A stretch of DNA of 64,000 bases from Lagopus muta (GCF_023343835.1 NC_064437.1:50418972-50482971), one strand, 5' to 3'. Shown: positions 50,903-60,966, counted from the first letter of the stretch. Notes: generated by a model from the letters alone, not told the origin. Program-made: numbers and translations.

Positions 50903-50940
50903 GGGGGTACCGTCCTGTAGGCAGGGCTGTGCGTGCCCCC
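50903..50940 (+). ncRNA. Hairpin H12 (longest outer helix)
   Basis: Outer GGGGGTAC (50903-50910) pairs with GTGCCCCC (50933-50940) over 8 positions, including one G-U. Inner CCTG/CAGG surrounds TAGG (50914-50925). It shows that the outer pairing is not a chance 4-bp match. Confidence 0.78.
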
Positions 50941-51245
50941 TGTGTGTGCTTGGGGAGCTGCGTTCTGAGAGACCCCCCCGTACTCGGGCGGGAATGTGGC
51001 CCCGGCCTTTCAGAGGCACGGGGCCGCGAGATGTGGGGTTGGGCTTGCGCCCTCCGTGGAATCAGGGTTGGGATCCTGACAGCGGCCTTTGGCCGTGCCG
51101 CCCCGCTGCCTGGCTGCTGAGAGTTGTTCCTGCCGCTGGGGGGGAAACCGAGCTCTGTGGCTCCAGGGGTGTCGTCTGTCCGCCCGCCTGTAATCAGGGT
51201 CTGGGTGAGTGAGCGTTTGTGCTCTGCTGGCAGCCTGTGTGGGGT

Positions 51246-51272
51246 GACCGCCCCGCTAGCGGGGTGTGGGTC
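51246..51272 (+). ncRNA. Hairpin H15
   Basis: Outer GACC (51246-51249) with GGTC (51269-51272). Inner CCCCG/CGGGG around CTAG (51251-51264). Spacers G and TGTG, the same as in H5. Confidence 0.78.
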
Positions 51273-51380
51273 GAGGTGCCCCGGACTGGGAGAGAAGGAG
51301 CCTCCCTCGGGCGTAGGGATGGGGGCTGCCCTGTAAGTCAGGGAGCAACTGTGCCCCGCAGTCCCAGGCCCTTTGCAACG

Positions 51381-53499
51381 GAGCCAGTGGCTGGGGGTCC
51401 CCTGTAAGCAGGGAAGCTGACTCTTTGGCCACCGCTTTTTGCGTGCCCAGCCTCATTTGCCCAGTCTGCCCGCCTCTGTGATCTCCCGCGGCACCGGCTG
51501 GGAGTCCTCCGTGTGTCAGTGAGGTGAGGAAAAGCTGTTCAAAGTAGTTTTTGCTGGGATGAGCTTGGGGGCCGGCAGGGGGCTGGGGGGGGAGTGGGAA
51601 GGGGGGGGGGGGGAGGAGGGCCGGGGAGAGGGTTGCAAGGCCTTCCTTGGCTGGGTGGTCGCGTGCCAGGTTGTTTGGCGATGCTGCGTTTGCCTTTTCC
51701 TTCAGGTGGGGGGCTTGCCACTCCGCAGGTCTAACGGTGTCCCCGCTGATGTTTCAGGAGCTGCTGCAGAAGAAAAGAAGCAGCGGCGTGGGGACGTGGG
51801 AGGCAGGAGCGAGCAAGAAGAGGAAGCCGAAGCGTGCAGATGCGGGGGGGAAGGAGAGAGGCACCCTGGGCAAAGCACCTGTCCCGTTAGCGGGGGCGCA
51901 GTCCCACTTGAGTTGAGCGTTGCCGGCGCCTTTGGCGATCTGGCCGGCTTTGTGCTGGGCGACCTCCCTGTAAGCAGGGCTCGGGTCTTTGCTTTTGCTG
52001 TAGTTGGCCTTTTGCCTTGCTGCTCCTTTGGCTGCCTGGGGAGCGTGGCCCCCTGTAACGCAGGGCGAGAGCCACCTCTCCGCACCCGAGTGGGAAACGG
52101 AGCTCGCCGGACCCCGAGGCCACCCTGTAAGCAGGGTAGTGCCGTTTCCCTGCCCCTCTTCCTCCTCCGGCCCCTCGGCCTCGTTGCCTGGTGGTGGCCT
52201 GTGAATGCGACGGCCCCGTACTCGGGGTGTGCGTCGAGGCCTCTGGCTTTACCTGCGAAGCCCCTTGGCGCGTTGAGGTCTGTGGCCTCCGTGCAGGCTA
52301 GGGACAGGTCACAGGCTCTTGTCTGTTGCCCGTGGTTGTGGGTTTATTCCCAGGGTTTGGCTGCGCTGCGTTGTCCTTCCCTTCTGGAAAGTCGTGCCTG
52401 TGTGTGTGTTCCCCTTCCTTTCCGTGTTTGCGTTGGTGGAGCGACTGAGCTTTCCCTTTAGGCCCCCACAGAGATGGCTGCAGCTTAGCTTTGACTTCCC
52501 GGGGGGGAATGGAGGACTTTGGCGCATGCCGCAAAAGGGGTGTTCCCTCTTAGTCCCACGAGCGCAGCGAGTGTCCTGTCTTCCTCCTTTTTTGTTAGTA
52601 CAGATCAGAGCCACACGGTAGCTCTGTGGCCGAGGCCACCCTGTAGCCAGGGCTTGGGCCTGTCCTTGCTGGCGGCGTGACAGCCCCGTACTCGGGGTGC
52701 GTGTCCCAAGCCGCGGAGCCCTCTGTCCCTGAGCAGCCCGCCCGCCCTGTAATCGGGTGTGGGGAGGCTGCGGCGTTGCAGCCGGCTGCTTTAGCCATCC
52801 AGCTGGTGGGAATGACCCCTCCCTGTCCCGTCAGAGGGTGCAGGTTGAGGTGCTGCTTGTGTGTGGAGTGACCTCCCTGCTCGGTGGGTCGAGGTTGCTT
52901 CCTAGGCTCCCAAAAACAAGACGTTGGTGATGTTGTGCTGCTGCCGGGCGGGCCAGCCTGTAGCTCAGGCGTTGGCGGGAGCCTTGCGCTCCGCGGGGCT
53001 TCTTGGAGAGGGTGAGGTGTGGGGGTACCGTCCTGTAGGCAGGGCTGTGCGTGCCCCCTGTGTGTGCTTGGGGAGCTGCGTTCTGAGAGACCCCCCCGTA
53101 CTCGGGCGGGAATGTGGCCCCGGCCTTTCAGAGGCACGGGGCCGCGAGATGTGGGGTTGGGCTTGCGCCCTCCGTGGAATCAGGGTTGGGATCCTGACAG
53201 CGGCCTTTGGCCGTGCCGCCCCGCTGCCTGGCTGCTGAGAGTTGTTCCTGCCGCTGCGGGGGAAACCGAGCTCTGTGGCTCCAGGGGTGTCGTCTGTCCG
53301 CCCGCCTGTAATCAGGGTCTGGGTGAGTGAGCGTTTGTGCTCTGCTGGCAGCCTGTGTGGGGTGACCGCCCCGCTAGCGGGGTGTGGGTCGAGGTGCCCC
53401 GGACTGGGAGAGAAGGAGCCTCCCTCGGGCGTAGGGATGGGGGCTGCCCTGTAAGTCAGGGAGCAACTGTGCCCCGCAGTCCCAGGCCCTTTGCAACGG
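51381..53499 (+). repeat. 2,119-bp tandem repeat, unit 2
   Basis: Near-exact copy of unit 1 with the same splice-site positions (donor 51523/51524, acceptor 51757/51758) and the same hairpins. Hairpins H1-H11 are offset by 2,119 bp and H12-H16 by 2,118, because of one missing G. Confidence 0.95.
51400..53461 (+). ncRNA. Hairpin array, unit 2 copy
   Basis: Same set as in unit 1, shifted by 2,119 bp (2,118 from H12 on). For example, H1 is at 51400-51413 and the H12 inner helix starts at 53032. No hairpin stem differs from unit 1, so this copy adds number but no independent covariation. Confidence 0.8.
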
Positions 53500-54086
53500 A
53501 GCCAGTGGCTGGGGGGTCCCCTGTAAGCAGGGAAGCTGACTCTTTGGCCACCGCTTTTTGCGTGCCCAGCCTCATTTGCCCAGTCTGCCCGCCTCTGTGA
53601 TCTCCCGCGGCACCGGCTGGAAGTCCTCCGTGCGTCCGTGAGGTGAGGAAAACTGTTCAAAGTAGTTTTTGCTGGGATGAGCTTGGGGGCCGGCAGGGGG
53701 CTGGGGAGAGGGTTGCAAGGCCTTCCTTGGCTGGGTGGTCGCGTGCCGGGTTGTTTGGCGATGCTGCGTTTGCCTTTTCCTTCAGGTGGGGGGCTTGCCG
53801 CTCCGCAGGTCTAACGGTGTCCCCGCTGATGTTTCAGGAGCTGCTGCGGAAGAAAAGAAGCAGCGGCGTGGGGACGTGGGAGGCAGGAGCGAGCAAGAAG
53901 AGGAAGCCGAAGCGTGCAGATGCGGGGGGGAAGGAGAGAGGCACCCTGGGCAAAGCACCTGTCCCGTTAGCGGGGGCGCAGTCCCACTTGAGTTGAGCGT
54001 TGCCGGCGCCTTTGGCGATCTGGCCGGCTTTGTGCTGGGCGACCTCCCTGTAAGCAGGGCTCGGGTCTTTGCTTTTGCTGTAGTTG
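53500..54086 (+). repeat. 2.1-kb repeat, unit 3, internally deleted
   Basis: Follows unit 2 in phase but lacks about 40 bp of the intron G-tract and breaks off after the CTGTAGTTG segment at about 54086. It then joins directly to the GTCAGTGAGG donor segment of a further, diverged copy. Roughly 1.6 kb of hairpin-bearing exon is missing. It keeps H1 (53519-53532), H0 (53963-53974) and H2 (54046-54059). Confidence 0.9.
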
Positions 54087-54330
54087 CGTCAGTGAGGTGA
54101 GGAAAAGCTGTTCAAAGTAGTTTTTGCTTGGACGGATTTTGGATGGGCTGGGGTGGGCGGGATTGCAAGGCCTTCTTTGGCTGGGTGGTTGTGTGTTGAG
54201 TTTCTTTGCTTCTCTGAGTATTCCGTTTCCTTAAGTTGGAGGATTTTTTGCTTATCTTGTCTCATGCTTCTTGTTTCTGTTTCAGGTGCCGCTGCAGAAG
54301 AAGCGGCATGTGGTGCTTGAATGCAGGGGG
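54087..54330 (+). repeat. Diverged terminal copy of the repeat's donor-intron-acceptor segment
   Basis: GTCAGTGAGGTGAGGAAAAG and GTTCAAAGTAGTTTTTGCT match the repeat exactly. The sequence then diverges strongly (G-tracts lost, T-rich), but TTGCAAGGCCTTC-like and CTGGGTGGT text and the acceptor TTTCAG followed by a CTGCAGAAGAA segment remain. This is probably the ancestral last intron and last exon, from which the internal units were derived. Confidence 0.8.
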
Positions 54331-54550
54331 CAGCATTAAGTGTAAAGTACTGGCTGTTAATCTTATGTCTTGTCTTTGGCCTTTGGGAGCCACTGTTTTT
54401 ATGTGTGTGGAGGACTTGATTGCTCTGCTTTTGATAGTGTTTTTTCCTGTGTATTAGTTTGTTTTTCATGTTGGTCTTCTGTTGATATCTACTATTAGTC
54501 TCCTGCATGTGTTTAATTTTGGTGTTAAATAAAGTCTTTTTTTCTTTATA
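54286..54550 (+). other. Predicted terminal exon of the repeat RNA
   Basis: Begins after a strong polypyrimidine tract and TTTCAG (AG at 54284-54285) and runs into a T-rich end with a poly(A) signal. The in-frame continuation of the repeated exon's reading meets a stop within 20 codons, so no protein end is evident. Confidence 0.6.
54528..54533 (+). terminator. Poly(A) signal (AATAAA) of the repeat RNA
   Basis: TTAAATAAAGTC followed by T-rich sequence (54537-54560). This is the usual hexamer with a downstream U-rich element. Cleavage is expected around 54545-54555, just before a CR1 insertion. Confidence 0.65.
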
Positions 54551-54590
54551 TCTCTTTTTTCTTACTGGTTGAATTTTTTTGCCAACCTCT

Positions 54591-55150
54591 ATCACAGAAT
54601 CACAGAATGGGCTTTGTTGGAATCGACCTCAGCTATCATGGTTCTACCACACTGCCACAGGCAGAACCACCACCCTCCTTATTTGATAGTACACCAAGCC
54701 TTGATTGCCTGCTGGGACAGGGCATCCACAACCTTTCTGGGCTGCCTATTCCAGCACCTCACCTCTCTCCTAGTAAACAACTTCTCTCTGACATCCAACC
54801 TAAATCTTCCCTCTCTCAATTTGAAATCATTTCCCCTTGCCCTGCTGTTATCCATCCTTTGTAAGCGTTGGCTCCCCTCCTGTTTGGAGACTCCCTTTAG
54901 GTACTGAAAGACTGCCATTAGGTCATCCTGCAGTCTTCCCTGCTGTTCTCCAGGCTGAACAAGCCCAGCTCACTCAGCTTGTCTTCATAGGGGAGGTACT
55001 CCAGCCCCCTGATTATCTTTGTGGCCCTTCTCTGGACCTTCTCCCACAGCTTTCTGTGTTTTCCTCCCTCATTATGGAAAATCATACAAGCTGAGGTGAG
55101 GATATTGGTGGATTTTGGTGCCCAGGGCTGACCGATGTAGCACAGCTCTT
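54591..55150 (-). mobile_element. CR1 LINE fragment next to the poly(A) site
   Basis: Starts with ATCACAGAATCACAGAATGG, the inverse of the CR1 3' end with its octamer repeats, and continues with clear CR1 text (GGGCATCCACAACC-like, CTGTTCTCCAGGCTGAACAA, CTTCTCTGGACC-like). Minus orientation, about 560 bp, no intact frame. The right boundary is approximate. Confidence 0.88.
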
Positions 55151-58100
55151 CCCTTAATCTTGCCCATGTCTTGTGTCAAGCAGTCTCAAGTGCAAGTTTT
55201 CATCCAGGTAAGATGCCTCCCTTCCATGTTTGCTTGTGCTTAAGTCTTCTCCCATTGCATTTTTTTTTCAGAGCCTAATCTAGCCAAATGCTAGACATTT
55301 ATTTGCATTTATGGGACAAGTGGGTTGTGCTCAGGGGTAGTTGTATGTCCCTGGTTCCCCATGAACTGTTAGTGTTGTTCTCTGCTGGTTCTTCATTCCT
55401 TCTCTTTTTTCAAACTGGTTGTTACTGCATGTTCTGTGATAACTTGGTCTTGATTGATGGGGTAGGTGATTTTGCTTCTATGATGCTGTGGCTAATTTGG
55501 TGGGTAGCTTAGTCATTTGAATCTTTTGGCTCTTTTCTCTGCTTCCTGGGTGGGGGGGAAGGAGGAGAGACCAGGACAGGGGATGCAAGTAGAACTAGCT
55601 GCTGTCTAAGAAGGAGAGCGGGGTAAAAAGCGTTAAAACAACAATGCCAGCAAATGGGAAAGGTAGAAGGATAAGTCATCACAAAGGGAGTAGCAAAAGG
55701 TGTGATATGTTCTGATATCATCTTAACGCTAAGAGTGCTATCTGAAGTTAAGTTCTGATTGGTGTTGTAAATCCAGTAAAACTTAAATAGGTGTAAGTAC
55801 TCTGTGTACAAGCTTCAATAATATTTTTGCAGCAATGCACAGGGATACAAATAACTTTTCCAGTATAGATTTTCCTGAACAAGTATCTACAGCGTCCCAC
55901 CTCAAATATGTGGATCAGCCAGTTCAACCTTGCAAAGACGTCTGTCTTTCACCTCCCTGCTTTGTTAGTTTATCTTTTCAAAGAGAACTGTGAAATCTTT
56001 CAGAACTTGCCATATAATATTCTTGTTTCGGGTAGAAAGAAGAAAACCACTTTTGCCTGTAGGTATACAGAGCATGCTGAAAAGATCATATTTTCAGACT
56101 TCCTGCATAATTTAGAATTGTTCTGGATCAAAGGCCATTTTTTGAATATGGGCTAGAAAATGGGAGCATTAAACTGAGTGTATAAATTTCTATAGTCTGA
56201 CAGTCTCAATGATACCTTCATAAACTAATTGCCTTAATTTGATGGCTTTTATAGAAAAAAGAGTTTATAATTAATAGGTCTTGCAAAGTTGGAGATAATC
56301 CTACAGAGATGATTCTGTATTTTCTAGTAGACTAGATAGAAATTGTGTGCGAGAGAGATGTCTGCGTATACTACATATATCCCAGCTATGTATTTAGAGC
56401 CACGTGATGCTAGGTATCAACTTACCAACTGTATGCTCCACTTACCTACTGTATGAAGTCTCCAGCGTCAGCCTTAGGACCCTGGAAGGCATCACAGGGG
56501 TGAGCCAGAAAAACCCCACAGAAAATAAAGTAGGTACCAATAAGTGTTTCTCTACACGGATTTTAAATTAATTACTCTTAAGACTTTCCTGTGTCTAGCA
56601 GTTGAGATGCATTCCGAGTGAAATAATAATAGCTTTTACTTGCATTTTAGCTGGATTATTAAGACTATATAGTAATAAGTTGTTAGATTCATATGTTCCC
56701 CTTTGACATTAACAAGTTTTTGAGTGGAAAAAGATATGCCATAACTGGAAGTGCAACAAGCTTGAAATGTGTATCACAAATTATAATTGATTTTGCCTTG
56801 CATTAGTTTTGAGCTTTTACAGTACAAAATAACAACAGTATACAGAGTAAAATAATATAGTTTTCATTAACCCAAGTTATTCATGAAAAGTTGGGGAAAA
56901 AAAGAAGCATAAAAGGTCTAAGCAGATAGCAAAACATTTGATCTTTAATAAAGAAAACTTGTTTATCTTCTAATGAACAGCAGCATCCTCTACCATTGCA
57001 GCCTGTCAGCACCACACCGCTGTAACTCCATCTGTCGGACCACTTAGTTACATATCTGTTCCTCTCCACAATACTCAGTTTCTGTGTTTCACTACCTCAA
57101 AAATATAAAGTTTTAAAATATATTTGATTTTGAATTTTTATGTAAAATATATTTCCATATAAAATATAATACTATCATTTTTTCCAGAACTGTATCTTAT
57201 ATTTTCCCCTTTACCCTTATCTGCTGGTAAAGCAAAGCTGGCACATACAACCCAGTAACTACAGAGAGTGACTGTAAAACTCCTGCTTGCTTAGGACAAG
57301 CTGCCGAAGTGCTTCAGACGTGGGCTGAGAAGGGAGAAAGAGAGTTCCTTTGAAACAATGGCTGCACACACATTCACTGTTCTGCAACCTGTACTGTTTT
57401 CATTTTGTGACATGTTCTTATTTCTTAAATTTACTGGTCCCTTATTTTGGAGAAGTAGCTTCCACTGAGAAATGCTGTTCATAGTTTTAAAAGTTTATTA
57501 ATAGGCTACTTCTTTCTCCAAAAAAAAAAAAAAAAAAAAAAAAAAAACAAGTGTGTGTTTTCTTTATTGGCATGTGTTATAATTTCCTAATGCACAGTGT
57601 TAATTATTGTTGACTGTCCCTACCCAGCCATCCCCTTATCTTTCCTGCCCTCTAGCGACCAACCAGGTTTCTAAGTAAATTAAGCGCTCTTCAAAAATCA
57701 TGTCCCAGTTAGGGCAGGTCATGCCACTAAAATAAATGTGCTGCATAGCTAGAGGCTACTACACAAATGACACACACAGAATGGCCATCATACCACCATG
57801 AGCCTCTTCACTGGCTGATAGCAGTGGCGGCAAGACTCCACTCTTCCTCTATGAAACCCCCTGCTGCACCCACTGGGTGAGAGCTGGTAAATGTATTTCA
57901 GCAGTGGTGTTCTAACTCTATTGAATTTTACTGTTTATCTCATGGAAGAAACAAACGTTGAAATATGATTTAAAAGTAGATTGATTTTTTACATGATGTG
58001 ACCCTATAAAAGGCAATCGAGTCTGAAAAGCAAGTCTTTGACTCACTGAATGGCTAATCGAACTTTGCTCTTAGAGTACGTTTAAAAATGATTTTCCATT

Positions 58101-58479
58101 CGGCATGTCCTGCTGTGGTTTTACACTCCAGCTGTTGGGAAACTGTAGTGGAAAGGGATGTCAGCCTATAGGTAACTTAGTGTAATGGTATGAAAAGAAA
58201 GGGGAGTTCCTCTATTTAGATCTAAAATAGCAATACATTTTATACTCAGGGCTTTTTCTAACTCTCATTGTTTTTCAGCGACATTTCAGAGTGGTTTTTG
58301 CCAATGAAGCATAAGTAGAGCTCATACCAAACTAGTAAAATGAGTTCTAGTTGTAAACTTCTTTCAAGGGCCTTGGTAACAGGATGCATTCACACGGACA
58401 CAGGTATTTATTCTTCCACAGACACATAACCTCTTGGTCTGCTTTGAAGCAGAAGCACTGATACTAAGGAACATGATTT
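55151..58479. other. Gene-free stretch
   Basis: AT-rich DNA without supported exons. It contains a 28-A tract at 57520-57547 and nothing else recognisable. Confidence 0.55.
57520..57547. repeat. Poly(A) tract, 28 bases
   Basis: Uninterrupted A run flanked by TTTCTCC and CAAGTGTGTG. Chicken CR1 does not end in poly(A), and no processed pseudogene is recognisable upstream, so the origin is unclear. Confidence 0.9.
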
Positions 58480-58565
58480 AGTGGGCAACATTGGTAGCAG
58501 GCAGATTGTTGGACTAGATGATCTTACAGGTCCTTTCCAACCTTAATGATCCTATGAATTTGAAC
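58480..58565 (+). mobile_element. CR1 LINE 3'-end fragment
   Basis: TTGGACTAGATGATCTTACA, GGTCCTTTCCAACCTTAATG and a diverged octamer tail form the standard CR1 3' terminus in plus orientation. Only the last 70-85 bp remain. Confidence 0.88.
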
Positions 58566-59056
58566 TTAATGCATTTGCTACTTCTGCCGTAGGCCTGAAG
58601 AAGCATCTATGAACTCAAAAGCCTGTATACTTTTTCCAGCAATGTTTTCTCTCTGCAGATCTTGTTTTCTTACACTTTGTATATCACGCTATTATCATGG
58701 GTAAAATGAAGAGCGTTTCTCAGAAGTATGCCTTGTGATTTCTGGCCTGCTCACAGACTGCCTGCTTCTTCCAGACGGGATGATGTGACAAATAAATACT
58801 TAAGATCTCTGAGAGGTACTCTGCCATGAGTCTCCCCAGCAGAAGACAGGTTCAGGGGGACCTGGCAGTGCCCATTCCCTGCCTGCACCACACTAGTGGC
58901 TGCCTGGGGTCCACTGGGTCTGACCCACACTACCTCTACGAACCCTGTGACCTGAAGAGGAAAGGCAATGTGATGCTTCAGGGAGTAACCACAATTCTGG
59001 CTCTCAGCATTTATGTGCTCTTTTGTTATTTATTCTGTATTTCCTCAGTATTTTTG

Positions 59057-59129
59057 GACAACGTAAAGCATCCTGTCAGAGAAAGAGAGTTTTGCAGCTA
59101 TTTTTTCCATAAACCCCCACCCTGCCTGT
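59057..59129 (+). repeat. Dispersed 73-bp repeat, copy A
   Basis: Almost the same sequence recurs at 61955-62026. Shared blocks include TAAAGCATCCTGTCAGAG and GAGAGTTTTGCAGCTATTTT. Copies differ by about five changes. Confidence 0.9.
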
Positions 59130-59956
59130 ACCCTCAGTATTTTCAGCCCTGTTTGCCTAGCTGGAGTTGAAGGATACAAACCACAGTGCTGCAGAGGAGC
59201 TGCTGGGAAGCTCTGAGATGGCTGCAGGCCCATACACTGTATCTGTGACAGTTTGTGTCAGAGCATTATGACTGCATGCAAAGCTGCAGACGAATTATGT
59301 GTGTGACAAGCTGAGGAGGAACAGTGCCCACAGCCTGACATTTTCGTACCTGCAGAGCACAGCTAGCAAGTGGAGGAGAGCCAATGGGACAACACAGGGC
59401 TGCTTGTCACTGTGTGCTTGCTGTCACTGTGCTGGCTGCATCGTTTGGTCTCAGTTCTACTGTTGGCTGTGTGCCTATTTTGGGGCTAAACTACACAGCC
59501 AGGAGCACTGGACCTTGACCTCTTCCTGCAGCACCACTGTGGCCTGGGCAGCTGGTACTCTCCCTGCAAAAAAAACATGGGCACAATTAGGGTTAGACAT
59601 TAGCAGGGACAGGTAGTCTGGTCTTAAGTACCTTATTGCAGAGAGGGGTGGTGTTTAACAGAATGGAAGTGACTAAACGGCACAAATTAGCAGCTAGATC
59701 CCTTTCCTGGCTCTCAGGCCATTTAGTTTACTGTTGTAACAATAGCCTGCAAGTTCAACAAGTTTGAGGTACTTATCCTTCCTGCCTGTGGAACAGGAAG
59801 CTCCTGGCCCCTGTCAACTACCTTTTCCAAAGTGTTTTTGAAAGATTACAGCATGAGTGGAAAAATGCATTTCAAAATTGCCTAATTAATCCCCTTCTAG
59901 TTAGTCCCAACTAAGCTCAGACTTCCCCATCAGGCTTGTTAGGCTTAAAAGAAAAA

Positions 59957-59987
<31 letters not shown>

Positions 59988-60009
59988 TACTCTCCATTCC
60001 TCCTCAGAT
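59130..60009. other. Gene-free stretch before the TNKS2 promoter
   Basis: Moderately GC-rich. Short frames only, none recognisable, apart from the AT repeat listed separately. Confidence 0.5.
59950..59990. repeat. A-tract followed by (AT)n
   Basis: About 13 A followed by about 13 AT dinucleotides up to 59989. Simple sequence repeat, likely variable in length. Confidence 0.92.
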
Positions 60010-60180
60010 CCTTGAACTGGCAGTCATGGAATCGCGGTATCATATAATAGCTTGGGTTGGAAATGACCTCAGAGCTCTAACCGTGGTCAGGGCCCCACCC
60101 GGCCAATCCTGATCATCTGCAGAGATGGGGCACACAGCTCTCTGGGCAGCTGCGCCAGGGCCTCACCCCCCTTTTGCCAG
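60010..60180 (-). mobile_element. CR1 LINE 3'-end fragment
   Basis: CAGTCATGGAATCGCGGTAT and AGCTTGGGTTGGAAATGACC are the inverse of a CR1 3' end, followed by CR1-like text to GGCAGCTGCGCCAGGGCCTC. Minus orientation, about 170 bp, just upstream of the TNKS2 CpG island. Confidence 0.82.
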
Positions 60181-60749
60181 GATAGAGCAAACTGTTTAAG
60201 TTATATCACTCCTATTTCATAAGTATGCAAACACTTATTTTTGAGTAATGTTTTTTGTTATGTAAATAAATACTTCAGGATTTATTTTGTAATTGCATCA
60301 GGAAGTTATTAGCACCATAATGCACTCAACATTTTTTTGAAAAAAAAGTCCTTTATCAGCACATCCTTATCGACATTTCATTAAGTACCATGGGAACGCA
60401 TCTACAGCTGTGGGACAAATCATCTGCTCTCGTGAAGATTTTCCCCTAGTAAGGATCAGGCAGCACGTATCTGTTGTCTGTTGTGATTCCTGCCAATCTG
60501 TGAAAAAACGTTGGAAAACTGTTCTACCACAAATGCAATGCCAGACTGTATTCATAGCGGTAAGAGCCTCTGCGAGGCAGAACAAGAGCCAGCACCACGG
60601 CCGCAAGACGTTCTTGCGGGGAAGCAGCACGAAAAGGGACGTCGCAAATCCACCGACTACCGGTACCCGCAATCGTCAGCCCGCACAGCGGGCACATACC
60701 CCCACATCCGCACCACCCCGCCCGCGGCGGCCGGCCGGCACCACGTATG

Positions 60750-60759
60750 GCGCATGCGC
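60750..60759. promoter_or_regulatory. TNKS2: NRF1 palindrome GCGCATGCGC
   Basis: Perfect match to the NRF1 consensus (YGCGCAYGCGCR core), 208 bp upstream of the TNKS2 ATG within the CpG island. A typical activator site of TATA-less housekeeping promoters. Confidence 0.75.
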
Positions 60760-60966
60760 GCCGCCTCCCGCCCGCCCCTTCCCGGCCGCAGCGAGGCCGC
60801 CGCCGGCTGCGGTTGCGCGGCCGTTCCGCTCGGATCCCTCCGCCGCGATGCGTCGGGCCCAGCGCCCTGCACAGCGGCGCGCGTCCGGGGCCGCCGCCTT
60901 GCGGGGCCGCGGCCTGTGAGCGGAGCAGGGAAGGCCGCTCGGCCGCCTTCGGGGGCCCGTCCCGGC

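Larger units (their letters stand above)
49281..51343 (+). ncRNA. Array of about 15 two-helix hairpins (unit 1)
   Basis: Inner hairpins follow CCC(T/C)G - TANN loop - C(A/G)GGG. Positions: H1 49281-49294, H0 49764-49775, H2 49847-49860, H3 49932-49946, H4 50003-50018, H5 50095-50108, H6 50520-50533, H7 50565-50578, H8 50626-50638, H11 50837-50851, H12 50914-50925, H13 50977-50988, H14 51187-51198, H15 51251-51264, H16 51329-51343. H9 (50701-50719) and H10 (50751-50771) are degenerate. Most are enclosed by an outer helix of 3-8 bp, with about 0-3 nt on the 5' side and about 4-5 nt on the 3' side between the helices (7 in H12, 9 in H16). Outer helix sequences differ (GTGGC/GCCAC, CGACG/CGTCG, GACA/TGTC, GACC/GGTC, GCCA/TGGC and others) yet always pair. 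The fourth inner pair is T-A in some copies and C-G in others. I know no RNA family with this design. Confidence 0.8.
49262..51380 (+). repeat. 2,119-bp tandem repeat, unit 1
   Basis: Begins in AGCCAGTGGCTGGGGG and recurs with a period of 2,119 bp. Contents in order: hairpin H1, a predicted donor at 49404/49405, a G-rich 234-bp intron, an acceptor at 49638/49639, then exon sequence with hairpins H0 and H2-H16. Compared with unit 2, I count about four differences (49617 A/G, 49969 A/G, one G fewer near 50902-50907, 51138 G/C), about 99.8% identity. Confidence 0.95.
46480..54550 (+). ncRNA. Putative structured repeat long non-coding RNA gene
   Basis: A complete-looking transcription unit not recognised as any known gene. 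It has a core promoter (E2F pair, CCAAT, TATA), a short first exon (46480-46573) with donor GAG|GTACGG, an intron region holding the 32-bp minisatellite, then tandem exon-intron units of 2,119 bp, a terminal exon (54286-54550) and an AATAAA signal at 54528. Each repeat unit preserves the same donor (GTGAG|GTGAGG) and acceptor (GATGTTTCAG|GAG). Predicted introns are 49405-49638, 51524-51757, 53643-53837 and 54097-54285; predicted exons between them are 49639-51523, 51758-53642 and 53838-54096. No coding frame is shared by the terminal exon and the repeated exons, while RNA hairpins in the exons covary, so I infer a non-coding RNA. Where exon 1 joins the repeated exons is unclear. Seen: motifs and repeats. 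Inferred: transcription and splicing. Confidence 0.6.

Noticed and set aside
49262..54086. C/D or H/ACA snoRNA host gene
   Set aside because: The repeated hairpins are too short, and I could not find paired C/D boxes or hinge plus ACA boxes at the expected spacing. The predicted introns are G-rich and hold no such RNA.
60410..60919. 169-codon frame upstream of TNKS2, and overlapping antisense frames to 61406
   Set aside because: Products of CpG-island composition. None resembles a known protein, and the real exon uses another frame.
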